From: Streptomyces griseicoloratus
GTDB taxonomy: Bacteria > Actinomycetota > Actinomycetes > Streptomycetales > Streptomycetaceae
Reading direction: 5' to 3'
Assembly: GCF_014534645.1 (NCBI RefSeq)
Contig: NZ_JACVQF010000199.1
Coordinates: forward strand, 124,001 to 188,000
DNA: 64,000 nucleotides
This document shows positions 27,401 through 33,925 of the stretch, piece by piece (within the stretch, counting starts at the first letter, position 1; each line of letters begins with the position of its first letter). The notes under the pieces were generated by a model. The model was given only the letters and a program-made list of their open reading frames with translations, was not told the DNA's origin and did not search any database. The position numbers and the translations under genes were made by a program.

Positions 27401-28157
27401 AGGGCTCCCCGAGGCACGCCTGGCCGCGCTCCGGCCGCTGGTCCGGCGCCTGGTGGACGCGCTGACCCGGCAACTGGCCACGCGGCTGCGCCCCGCGCTG
27501 CACGGCACGGTCCTGCCACGCCCCAGCCGCCGCCCGGGCGGCGGTCTCGACCTGCCCCGTACACTGCGGGCCAACCTCGCGACCGCCCGCCGAGGCCCGG
27601 ACGGCACCGTGCGGGTCGTCCCCGAGCGCCCCGTCTTCCGCGCCCGGGCCCGGCGCGCCGCCGACTGGCGGCTGGTCCTGGTCACCGACGTGTCGGGGTC
27701 CATGGAGGCGTCCACGGTCTGGGCCGCCCTCACCGCCTCGGTACTGGCCGGGGTGCCGACGCTGTCCACGCACTTCCTGGCCTTCTCGACGGAAGTCGTC
27801 GACCTCACCGATCACGTCGACGACCCGCTGTCCCTGCTGCTGGAGGTCAGCGTGGGCGGCGGCACCCACATCGCCGCGGGCCTGCGGCACGCCCGCGAAC
27901 TGGTCACGGTGCCGTCCCGCACGCTCGTCGTGGTCGTCAGCGACTTCGAGGAGGGGTATCCGCTGGGCGGACTGCTCGCCGAGGTCCGTGCCCTGGTCGG
28001 GGCCGGCTGCCACGTCCTGGGCTGCGCGAGCCTCGACGACGCGGGTCGGCCCCGTTACTCCACCGGTGTGGCGGGACAGCTCGTCGCCGCCGGCATGCCC
28101 GTCGCCGCCCTCAGTCCGCTCGAACTCGCCCGCTGGGTAGGAGAGAAGATCGCATGA
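24492..28157 (+). CDS. DUF5682-VWA fusion protein, 1221 aa
   Basis: Starts at GTG 24492, two bases after the MoxR stop. Residues about 15-800 are a DUF5682/YehM-like region: LIGVRHHAPSLAAAVPALLD, DVVLVELPAEMQEWLPWL, RVVACDLPLADRAW, AAVVVGAFHAPAL, TSLIPYTYALLDERSGYPAG. A PAPAPA linker at about 133-147 comes from a GCACCG hexamer run. After a proline/acidic linker (about 830-860), residues 860-1221 are a CoxE/YehP-like protein with a VWA domain whose MIDAS is VTDVSGSMEAS (Asp about 1066), GGGTHIAAG and VVSDFEEGYPLGG. In E. coli the two halves are separate genes (yehM, yehP). The VWA part binds Mg2+ and partner proteins and is the expected MoxR partner. Confidence 0.88.
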   Translation: MSASPSLSPDEAIAALTDPSAPYLIGVRHHAPSLAAAVPALLDEAAPDVVLVELPAEMQEWLPWLGHEETRAPVALAAAPAEGGGGPAFYPFADFSPELVAVRWAARNGVRVVACDLPLADRAWQHGRHATPPPAPAPAPAPAPAPASSVLRPGDAPPPSAESGPASAGAGTGPGRPGLTAALRARLTGRAGEDLWDRLVEATAPGSPPEALRRAALLTGWALREEAVASGGVPELDLRRERWMRSCLADATASGERAAVVVGAFHAPALAASTAGARPGAEHPARPDGPDGSVMPGWTTSLIPYTYALLDERSGYPAGIRDPEWQHLVLRSAGDPAALEEALTGAAVRVCAELRALGHPSGPADAREITRFASDLARLRGLPAAGRGELVEAVQTVLAQGEPYGRGRAVARAMEKVLVGTRSGRPAPGAPRSGLAPAVEAELSALGLPGPGADAPGAARDLRLDPLRSDLDRRRELLLRRLSVCGVPYGERKDVAGAGGAEALTTRWEVRWTPATEAMLTAAGVRGVTPAQAAEGVLRERRRAERDEGGPTAAQTLEGLRQAAECGLPGLTDARLAEAAEVLPAAATLPELLTGLSLSDRLRAGHVAGLGADGDRTARAAALAESLTAAAVRQVDGLMGSEDPADAHALLELAHRADVLGGIRLTDALVRLAHDGSPLMRGAAGAVRVLLGHEDPRALGGRVASWVDAAADPASRAALTARLTGLLTAAGPLLEAAAPALDPLLDRVSELPDRDFLDRLPALRGGFDTLSPAARDRLLAAVEERLATSHLADTGGLDPAALARWTRADLAARAALGTLGLLPQSPARESGTPAHEPPPTTTEERRLPPEDHRLAPADRWRLLLGRRADRLPRSASAVATALDELYGSGRGEGSRGDLTGPGGRGGGREAPYPSVREWSEELAVLFGPGIREEVLAAAAASGRQDVLAELDPDSVRPSVDLLRTVLRHAGGLPEARLAALRPLVRRLVDALTRQLATRLRPALHGTVLPRPSRRPGGGLDLPRTLRANLATARRGPDGTVRVVPERPVFRARARRAADWRLVLVTDVSGSMEASTVWAALTASVLAGVPTLSTHFLAFSTEVVDLTDHVDDPLSLLLEVSVGGGTHIAAGLRHARELVTVPSRTLVVVVSDFEEGYPLGGLLAEVRALVGAGCHVLGCASLDDAGRPRYSTGVAGQLVAAGMPVAALSPLELARWVGEKIA
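24891..24932 (+). repeat. GCACCG hexanucleotide run
   Basis: About seven perfect copies of a CCGGCA hexamer encode an alternating Pro-Ala stretch within the DUF5682 part. Prone to slippage; in-frame length changes would alter only a linker. Confidence 0.9.
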
Positions 28158-30118
28158 ACCCGCTCCTTCCGCCGGTCGCCCCCGCGGTGACCGCCGAACT
28201 CGTCGCGGCGCTGACGCCCCGCCTGCGCAAGCGGCTGGACGCAGGCGTCGCCAAGGTGGCGGGGCGGCCCACGGTCCGTGAGGGCGATGTGGTGCGCATC
28301 GCCCTCGACGACGACACCGTCCTCGAACTGCACGCTCCCGGCGGCGTGGTGACCAGCGCGGAGGCGATCCGCTGCGGCTGCCTGCTCGCCCCCGACTGCC
28401 TGCACCGGGCCGCTGCGGCCTCGGCCGCACCGGTCGCAGACCCGGTCACCCACCCGGTCGCCGACCCCATCACAGGCCCGGTCGCCGACCCGATCGCAGG
28501 CCCGGTCACCGACCCGATCGCAGAGCCGGTCGCAAACCCGGTCGCCGGTCCGGTCGTCGGTCCGGTGGACACATCAGCCCCATCCACCGGCGCGCCGCAG
28601 CCACAGGCCGACCCGCCACAGCCCCGACCCGCACCCGCACCCGCACGACCACTCACCGCTTCCGCCCGCTCGGCGGGAGAATCGCCGGCATCCGCCGCCG
28701 AGGGCACCACCGCGCCGACCGCGGAACCGGAAACGGCGACAGCCGCACAACGCACCGCCGCGGCCGCACTGCGCGACGCCGCGGCCGCCGTACTGGAGGC
28801 CGGCGCGGAGGGCGCCGGTGCCGTGCTCCAGGCCGAGTTGCTGCGCGCGGCGCACACCGCGCGGCTCGCCGGGCTTCCCCGGGCCGCGGGCCGCGCGGTC
28901 GCCGTCGTCACGGCGTTGCGTGCGGCGCGCAGCGCCGATCCGGGGTTCCGGCTGCCCGACCTGGCGGCCGCCCTCCGCGAGGTTCTGCGCATCGCGCACC
29001 GCCTCCCGCGCGCGACCGGTCCGGAACTCGCCGCGTTGCGCGGCACCGTACGGCAGTCGTACACCCCGGACGGTTCCCTGCGCCTGTACGGGCTCTTCTC
29101 CGAGCCCGTCCTGACGGCGACGGGATACGCGGGTGCCGTCACCTGGACCGCCGACGCCGAGGGCCGGCTCTACACGGTCTCCGACGTCGCCCCGGGTGGC
29201 GCGGGCCGGGCCACGGGCGCCGCTGGGCGCAGCGTACGCATCGGGGACACGGCTCTGACGCACCGTGAACTGTCTCGCGCGGGGCTCGCGGTGTCCGGTG
29301 CCACCGTCTCCCCCTCGGGACGCCTGGGTGCGGGCGCGGGCGTGCGGGCGGTGCGCGCGTCGGGTGCTTCGTGGCACGCAGAGCCGCTCGACGGGCTCTG
29401 GGCCGTCCCGGTGGCCGAGCAGGCCGCCCGCGCCCTGACGACCGATCAGGACCTGCTGTTCCTCGACGTCGTCCTCACCGGCACGGTCCGTGAGTCGGCG
29501 GGCGTGTGCCTGGTCGCCGACTGCGGCGGCCTGACGCTCCGTCTCGCCGCGGCACATGACGACCCCGCGCTGCCCCACCGCGACAACCTCGGTCTTCTCG
29601 CGTCCGCCACCGGTGCCCGGCTGCGCGTCGTCGCCCGTCTCACCCCGGCCCCCTTCCCCCGCGCCGTGCTCCTGGCCACCAGCCTTCCCGCCGACCCCGA
29701 GACCCGTGTCGACCTGGGTCTCGACCGGCTCCTCCGCGCGGACCTTCCCGCCGTGCCGATGCCCTCGGTCCCGGCCGTTCCCGCCCCGGACGAGGCCCCG
29801 GTACATGTGCTGCGCCGCCGGGTCCACCAGGCCGCCTCGGGTGGCCGCCGCATGCTGGCCTTCCCCGGGAGCCGCGACGCCGACACCGCCCGCCTGCGCC
29901 GGCACGGCCTCGCCACCGCCGGCGAACTCCTCGACGAGCTCCACTCCGCCGCCGCGCACCGCTCGCGGGACCCCTTCGGCAGGCTGCTGCCCGCGGACAC
30001 CGCCCGCTTCGCCCACGCCTGGCTCGCCGCCGCCGTCTGCACCGAGGAACTCGACCGTGCTCTGTGCGCGGTCGCGTGGGGCGCGACCCTCCCGCTGCCG
30101 TCACCGTCACCCGGGTGA
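28154..30118 (+). CDS. SWIM zinc-finger protein (YehQ-like)
   Basis: 654 aa. ATG 28154 overlaps the fusion-protein stop (ATGA). Residues 74-84 (CGCLLAPDCLH) match the SWIM zinc motif CxCx(n)CxH (Cys74, Cys76, Cys82, His84). It is followed by eleven four-residue repeats of the PVAD/PIAG type and a proline-rich linker to about residue 180. The remaining about 470 residues contain AALREVLRIAHRLPRATGPE, SYTPDGSLRLYGLFSEPVL and GYAGAVTWTADAEGRLYTVS, typical of the large C-terminal part of such proteins. SWIM domains bind DNA or proteins. It ends the locus and is likely the nucleic-acid or target-recognition component. Confidence 0.85.
   Translation: MNPLLPPVAPAVTAELVAALTPRLRKRLDAGVAKVAGRPTVREGDVVRIALDDDTVLELHAPGGVVTSAEAIRCGCLLAPDCLHRAAAASAAPVADPVTHPVADPITGPVADPIAGPVTDPIAEPVANPVAGPVVGPVDTSAPSTGAPQPQADPPQPRPAPAPARPLTASARSAGESPASAAEGTTAPTAEPETATAAQRTAAAALRDAAAAVLEAGAEGAGAVLQAELLRAAHTARLAGLPRAAGRAVAVVTALRAARSADPGFRLPDLAAALREVLRIAHRLPRATGPELAALRGTVRQSYTPDGSLRLYGLFSEPVLTATGYAGAVTWTADAEGRLYTVSDVAPGGAGRATGAAGRSVRIGDTALTHRELSRAGLAVSGATVSPSGRLGAGAGVRAVRASGASWHAEPLDGLWAVPVAEQAARALTTDQDLLFLDVVLTGTVRESAGVCLVADCGGLTLRLAAAHDDPALPHRDNLGLLASATGARLRVVARLTPAPFPRAVLLATSLPADPETRVDLGLDRLLRADLPAVPMPSVPAVPAPDEAPVHVLRRRVHQAASGGRRMLAFPGSRDADTARLRRHGLATAGELLDELHSAAAHRSRDPFGRLLPADTARFAHAWLAAAVCTEELDRALCAVAWGATLPLPSPSPG
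28430..28561 (+). repeat. Eleven 12-bp tandem repeats in the SWIM gene
   Basis: Imperfect 12-bp units (consensus CCGGTCGCCGAC) encode PVAD, PVTH, PVAD, PITG, PVAD, PIAG, PVTD, PIAE, PVAN, PVAG and PVVG immediately after the zinc motif. Unit length is a multiple of three, so copy number can change without a frameshift. Confidence 0.9.
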
Positions 30119-30230
30119 GCCGCGGACTCAGGGCTCTCACCAGGCATTTCGAAATTCGTTCGACGACTCCGGCGCCCACAGTCTTGCCAAGGACTCCGAC
30201 CGCTTCTACAGTCCCCAGCACACCGGCGAG

Positions 30231-30244
30231 TGGGAGCGCTCCCA
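30231..30244 (+). promoter_or_regulatory. CebR box 1 upstream of LPMO gene
   Basis: A perfect 14-bp palindrome, TGGGAGCGCTCCCA, identical to the operator known for the LacI-family cellobiose sensor CebR in Streptomyces. It lies 117 bp before the LPMO start. Cellobiose/cellotriose release CebR and derepress cellulose-utilisation genes. Confidence 0.9.
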
Positions 30245-30256
30245 TCAGTGGGGAGA

Positions 30257-30270
30257 GGGGAGCGCTCCCG
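30257..30270 (+). promoter_or_regulatory. CebR-like box 2 upstream of LPMO gene
   Basis: GGGGAGCGCTCCCG keeps the 12-bp palindromic core of the CebR box with altered outer bases. Its centre is 26 bp from that of box 1, a spacing of about two and a half helical turns. Confidence 0.75.
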
Positions 30271-30360
30271 CCGCCGGCGCCTCCCGCGTTCCAGAACCGG
30301 CGTACACGACCCGGCTTTTGTCATGTTCCTGATCAACACTGACCCAGGGCAGGAGACCCC

Positions 30361-31443
30361 ATGGCTCGACGCACCAGACTCATCTCCTTAGCGGCGGTAC
30401 TGGCCACCCTCCTCGGCTCGCTCGGCCTGACCTTCCTCCTCGGGCAGGGCCGGGCGCAGGCGCACGGCGTGGCGATGATGCCCGGCTCGCGGACCTACCT
30501 CTGCCAACTGGACGCCATCACCGGTACCGGCGCCCTCGACCCGACGAACCCGGCCTGCCGGGACGCGCTGAACCGGAGCGGTTCGACGGCGCTGTACAAC
30601 TGGTTCGCCGTGCTCGACTCCAACGCGGGCGGGCGGGGCGCCGGGTACGTGCCGGACGGCACCCTGTGCAGCGCCGGCGACCGGTCGCCGTACGACTTCT
30701 CCGCCTACAACGCCGCCCGCGCCGACTGGCCCAGGACGCATCTGACGTCCGGCGCGACGATGAAGGTGCAGTACAGCAACTGGGCCGCTCACCCGGGCGA
30801 CTTCCGGGTCTATCTGACGAAGCCCGGCTGGGCGCCCACGTCGGAGCTCGGCTGGGACGACCTGGAGCTGATCCAGACCGTCACCAACCCGCCCCAGCAG
30901 GGCTCGGCGGGCACCAACGGCGGGCACTACTACTGGGACCTGAAGCTGCCCTCCGGCCGCTCGGGCGACGCGTTGATCTTCATCCAGTGGGTGCGCTCGG
31001 ACAGCCAGGAGAACTTCTTCTCCTGCTCCGACGTGGTCTTCGACGGGGGCAACGGCGAGGTCACCGGCATCCGCGGCTCGGGCAGCACTCCGACGCCGAC
31101 GCCCACCCCGACGACGCCGCCCCCGACGCACTCCGGTTCCTGCATGGCCGTCTACTCGGTGGAAAACTCCTGGAACGGCGGGTTCCAGGGCTCGGTCGAG
31201 GTGATGAACCACGGGACGGAGCCGCTGAACGGCTGGGCCGTGCAGTGGCGCCCCGGCGCGGGCACCAGGATCGGCGGCGTGTGGAACGGCTCGTTGTCCA
31301 GCGGCAGCGACGGCACCGTCACGGTCCGGAACGTCGATCACAACCGGGTCATCGCCCCGGACGGCAGCGTCACCTTCGGGTTCACGGCCACGTCCACGGG
31401 CAACGACTTGCCCGCGGGGACGATCGGCTGCGTGGCGCCGTAG
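30361..31443 (+). CDS. Secreted AA10 lytic polysaccharide monooxygenase with CBM2
   Basis: 360 aa; AGGAG precedes ATG 30361. Signal peptide 1-34 ends AQA before His35. The mature AA10 domain has the copper histidine brace His35 and His144 (WAAHPGDF) and axial Phe219 (QENFFSCSD), the same positions as the cellulose-active S. coelicolor CelS2. A Thr/Pro linker (about 240-258) joins a C-terminal CBM2 (SCMAVYSVENSWNGGFQGSV ... GCVAP) with two bounding cysteines and exposed tryptophans. It oxidatively cleaves crystalline cellulose outside the cell. Two CebR boxes upstream imply induction by cello-oligosaccharides. Confidence 0.96.
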   Translation: MARRTRLISLAAVLATLLGSLGLTFLLGQGRAQAHGVAMMPGSRTYLCQLDAITGTGALDPTNPACRDALNRSGSTALYNWFAVLDSNAGGRGAGYVPDGTLCSAGDRSPYDFSAYNAARADWPRTHLTSGATMKVQYSNWAAHPGDFRVYLTKPGWAPTSELGWDDLELIQTVTNPPQQGSAGTNGGHYYWDLKLPSGRSGDALIFIQWVRSDSQENFFSCSDVVFDGGNGEVTGIRGSGSTPTPTPTPTTPPPTHSGSCMAVYSVENSWNGGFQGSVEVMNHGTEPLNGWAVQWRPGAGTRIGGVWNGSLSSGSDGTVTVRNVDHNRVIAPDGSVTFGFTATSTGNDLPAGTIGCVAP

Positions 31444-31454
31444 CACGCCCGGCA

Positions 31455-31484
31455 GGAGCGCCGCGCGCACGGGCGCGGCGCTCC
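31455..31484 (+). terminator. Terminator hairpin after LPMO gene
   Basis: Perfect 12-bp stem GGAGCGCCGCGC / GCGCGGCGCTCC around a six-base loop, 11 bases after the LPMO stop. No U-tract, as is common in actinomycetes. Confidence 0.8.
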
Positions 31485-31576
31485 CCAACGGCCTCGGCGG
31501 TCCCGCACACCTCACACACCGGTTACAAAACGCTCAACCTCTGGTTGCCGCGCGGTGATCGGGCGACGATGGGGGC

Positions 31577-31966
31577 ATGACTCTGGCCCAGCGCGCCCTG
31601 GAGCGGCTGCAAGCCTGGCCCGACCTCACCACGGGGCCGGCCAGTTGCGGTACCGGTCGGGCGCTCCGCTCCGCCCACGACGAGATCGTCCACTTCCACT
31701 CGGACCGGGACGTGGACCTCCACCTCACCCGCCGGGCCATCCAGCGCTTCCACTACGACCTCGGCGCTTCGACCGCGATCCACCTGGTCCCCGGGTCCCG
31801 CTGGGTGACCGTGCACCTCGACTGCGACGCGGACGTCGACCTGCTGCTGAGCCTGGTGAGCATCGCACTGAAGGCCCATCAGACCTGGCCGTCCGCCGAA
31901 CCGCGGTCGGAATGCAACTTCCACCGCGTCACCGTGCTGCCCCGCAACGGCGCCGGCGAGGTCTGA
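31577..31966 (+). CDS. Small conserved protein, luciferase-like DUF5519 type
   Basis: 129 aa. Pattern: TLAQRALERLQAWPDLTTGP, CGTGRALRSAHDEIVHFHSD then DVDLHLTRRAI, and SRWVTVHLDCDADVDLLLSL. This resembles the DUF5519 family, sometimes called luciferase-like, which has no known reaction. No signal peptide or membrane segment. The gene stands alone between two hairpin terminators. The family call is from memory of the pattern; an unnamed small conserved protein is the alternative. Confidence 0.7.
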   Translation: MTLAQRALERLQAWPDLTTGPASCGTGRALRSAHDEIVHFHSDRDVDLHLTRRAIQRFHYDLGASTAIHLVPGSRWVTVHLDCDADVDLLLSLVSIALKAHQTWPSAEPRSECNFHRVTVLPRNGAGEV

Positions 31967-31976
31967 GACGCACCGG

Positions 31977-32005
31977 CGGCGGTGCCCCGCACCAGGGCAC
32001 CGCCG
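31977..32005 (+). terminator. Terminator hairpin after the DUF5519-like gene
   Basis: Eleven-base perfect stem CGGCGGTGCCC / GGGCACCGCCG with a seven-base loop, ten bases after the stop codon. Confidence 0.75.
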
Positions 32006-32068
32006 CACCCGCGTCCCGGGCCGGCCGTGCAACGCTCTCGCAACCTTCCCCGTGCTGGCATACGGGCC

Positions 32069-32437
32069 ATGCAGGACTCATACGAGGAGACCCCGAGGGT
32101 CGAGCTCACCCCCGCCGCGGCCGAGCTGGTGCGCAGACTCCGCGCGGCGCACGGCCCGCTCATGTTCCACCAGTCCGGCGGGTGCTGCGACGGCAGCGCC
32201 CCCATGTGCTACCCGGCGGGCGAGTTCCGCACCGGTGCCGCGGACGTCCTGCTGGCCGAGCTGGGCGTCGAGGGCGTCGCGGAGCCGGTGGGGTTCTGGA
32301 TGTCGCGCAGCCAGTACGAGGTGTGGAGCCACACCCGGCTGATCGTGGACGTCGTGCCGGGCCGGGGCAGCGGCTTCTCGCTGGAGGCCCCCGAGGGGGT
32401 GCGTTTCCTCATCCGTTCTCGCGTCGTCGGCGCATAG
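32069..32437 (+). CDS. DUF779 family protein
   Basis: 122 aa from ATG 32069. Signature LMFHQSGGCCDGSAPMCYP with three cysteines in a CC...C arrangement, then GEFRTGAADVLLAEL and FWMSRSQYEVWSHT, defines the DUF779 family. Members are small cytosolic proteins often encoded beside aldehyde dehydrogenases; the function is unproven and the cysteines may bind metal or be redox-active. Here it is a single gene with no aldehyde dehydrogenase next to it; the nearest is 9 kb away. Confidence 0.85.
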   Translation: MQDSYEETPRVELTPAAAELVRRLRAAHGPLMFHQSGGCCDGSAPMCYPAGEFRTGAADVLLAELGVEGVAEPVGFWMSRSQYEVWSHTRLIVDVVPGRGSGFSLEAPEGVRFLIRSRVVGA

Positions 32438-32509
32438 CCGGCCGACCCCGGTCGTGCGGCCGGCGACGCCCGGGGTGCCGTCGCGGGACACGGGGGCGCC
32501 GCCGTGCCG

Positions 32510-32704
32510 TCACGGGCTGAGGCTGCCGACGATGTCCGCCGTCGCGCTGAGGCCGCTGTGGATGGTCGGGGCGACGCTCGTGCTGGCCAGGTAGAAGCCG
32601 AGCAGCAGGCAGACCAGTGCGTGCGAGAGCTTCAGGCCGCCGTTGCGCAGGAAGATCACCGCCAGGACGAACAGCAGCAGCACCACAGAGATGGAAATGG
32701 CCAT
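32510..32704 (-). CDS. Small two-helix membrane protein
   Basis: 64 aa from ATG 32704, with GGAGGAGG six bases upstream. Two hydrophobic segments: ISISVVLLLFVLAVIFLRNG and ALVCLLLGFYLASTSV, then a Thr/Ser-rich tail. Looks like a conserved small streptomycete membrane protein; no function known. It is convergent with the DUF779 gene and sits downstream of the phosphodiesterase gene on the same strand, separated by about 110 bp. Confidence 0.7.
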   Translation of the reverse strand: MAISISVVLLLFVLAVIFLRNGGLKLSHALVCLLLGFYLASTSVAPTIHSGLSATADIVGSLSP

Positions 32705-32818
32705 CGTCAACCTCCTCCGCCACGTCCACTTCGCGGCCTTCGGCCGTAAGTGTGGCGTAGCGGAGGGTTCGTCCGGGGAGCTGACCTGTCCCCCGAACGT
32801 GTGGTGTCCGCGGGGGCC

Positions 32819-33682
32819 CTAGGCGGCCCGGTGGGCGTCCAGGAACTCCTCCAGCCCCGCGAGGTCGTCGGTGTTGAGGTGGTCGGCGCCGGCGGTCAGC
32901 AGTTCGCTCCACACCGCGTCCCGGGCGGGCCCGGCCAGGTCGGGGGTGGCCCAGAAGCGCACGCGCTGTCCGCGGGCGTGCGCCGTGCCGACGATGTCGT
33001 GCAGCCTGCGCCGCTCGGCGTCGGGGAAGGCTCCGACGCCCTGCCAGGTGAAGACGCGCGTCCAGTTGTCGCTGATCAGCGGGACGAAGGAGGCGGGAGC
33101 GGAGGTGCCGAGGTCGGTGAGGCGGCCGTCGTAGAAGGCGCGGCGCTCGGTCTGCGTCTCCATCGGCGCGCGGGCCGCACGGTCGCCGGAGATCACGGCG
33201 GTGACCGGGCCGGGGCGCACCTTGCCGTGGGCGTAGGTGGTGAACAGGTGCCGGTAGCGGCGCAGGCGCCGGTCGAGTTCGAGGTAGGTCGACGCGCCCT
33301 CGGTCTTGATGTCGACGAGCAGTTGGAGGGGGCGGCGGTGGCTCCGGTACACCCAGCCTCCCTGGGCGCGGACCCGGGCGGCAAGCGGGTCGAGGTACAG
33401 GGACTCCAGGGTGCGGGACGGGTCGAGGTCCTCGGGGTCGTGGGCGACGAGGAGCCGGCCGTCGACGAGGTAGATGTCGGCCTCGACGCTGCCGAAGCGG
33501 TGGTCGAGGGCGTCGAGGAGGGGGCGGGGGTGCTCGTAGTCGTTGTGGGCGTGGGCGCGCCACAACGGGCGCGGGCGGTGCGTGCGTTCGCCCGCCAGCG
33601 CGGAGCCGGCGGGCAGGGCGACCGAGCCCGCGAGGGCGGCGCCGAGGGTGGTGAGGGCTCTGCGACGGGTGGTGAGGGCCAT
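32819..33682 (-). CDS. Secreted PI-PLC/GDPD-like phosphodiesterase
   Basis: 287 aa. N terminus TTRRRALTTLGAALAGSV with an Ala-rich segment and AGERT is a twin-arginine type signal. The mature protein starts WRAHAHNDYEHPRPLLDALD and has FGSVEADIYLVDGRLLVAHD, VDIKTEG and DHLNTDDLAGLEEF. This is the TIM-barrel phosphodiesterase pattern (PI-PLC-like/GDPD superfamily, Aim6-like) with conserved His, Glu and Asp for metal-assisted cleavage. Substrate is unknown, possibly phospholipid head groups. Exported and folded before export if Tat-dependent. Confidence 0.82.
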   Translation of the reverse strand: MALTTRRRALTTLGAALAGSVALPAGSALAGERTHRPRPLWRAHAHNDYEHPRPLLDALDHRFGSVEADIYLVDGRLLVAHDPEDLDPSRTLESLYLDPLAARVRAQGGWVYRSHRRPLQLLVDIKTEGASTYLELDRRLRRYRHLFTTYAHGKVRPGPVTAVISGDRAARAPMETQTERRAFYDGRLTDLGTSAPASFVPLISDNWTRVFTWQGVGAFPDAERRRLHDIVGTAHARGQRVRFWATPDLAGPARDAVWSELLTAGADHLNTDDLAGLEEFLDAHRAA

Positions 33683-33807
33683 GCTCTGCCTCCCTGGTAG
33701 GCCTTACGGGACCCCAGTGAGTATGCGAGCCGTGTGGCGCCAAAGAGCAGTGTCGTGCGGGGAATTGGCCGGAGTGCCGTCACCTGTTCACTTCGTGCGC
33801 GCCGGAC

Positions 33808-33906
33808 GCACGGAAAGGCCCGCCCGGGGGTGGGGCGGACGCACGGACAAGCCCGCCCGGCAGTCGGGCGCACGCGCGGAAAGGCCCGCCCGGCAGTCGG
33901 GCGGGC
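33808..33906 (-). repeat. Three 33-bp tandem units, the last forming a terminator
   Basis: Units at 33808-33840, 33841-33873 and 33874-33906 share GCACGGAAAGGCCCGCCCGG and similar sequence with decreasing identity in the first unit. They lie between the phosphodiesterase gene start and the end of the acyl-CoA dehydrogenase operon. Confidence 0.8.
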
Positions 33907-33908
33907 CT
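33882..33908 (-). terminator. Terminator hairpin of the acyl-CoA dehydrogenase operon
   Basis: Perfect 11-bp stem AGGCCCGCCCG / CGGGCGGGCCT with loop GCAGT, about 18 bases past the stop of the last operon gene on the reverse strand. Confidence 0.85.
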
Positions 33909-33925
33909 GTCCGGAAGGACGCGCG

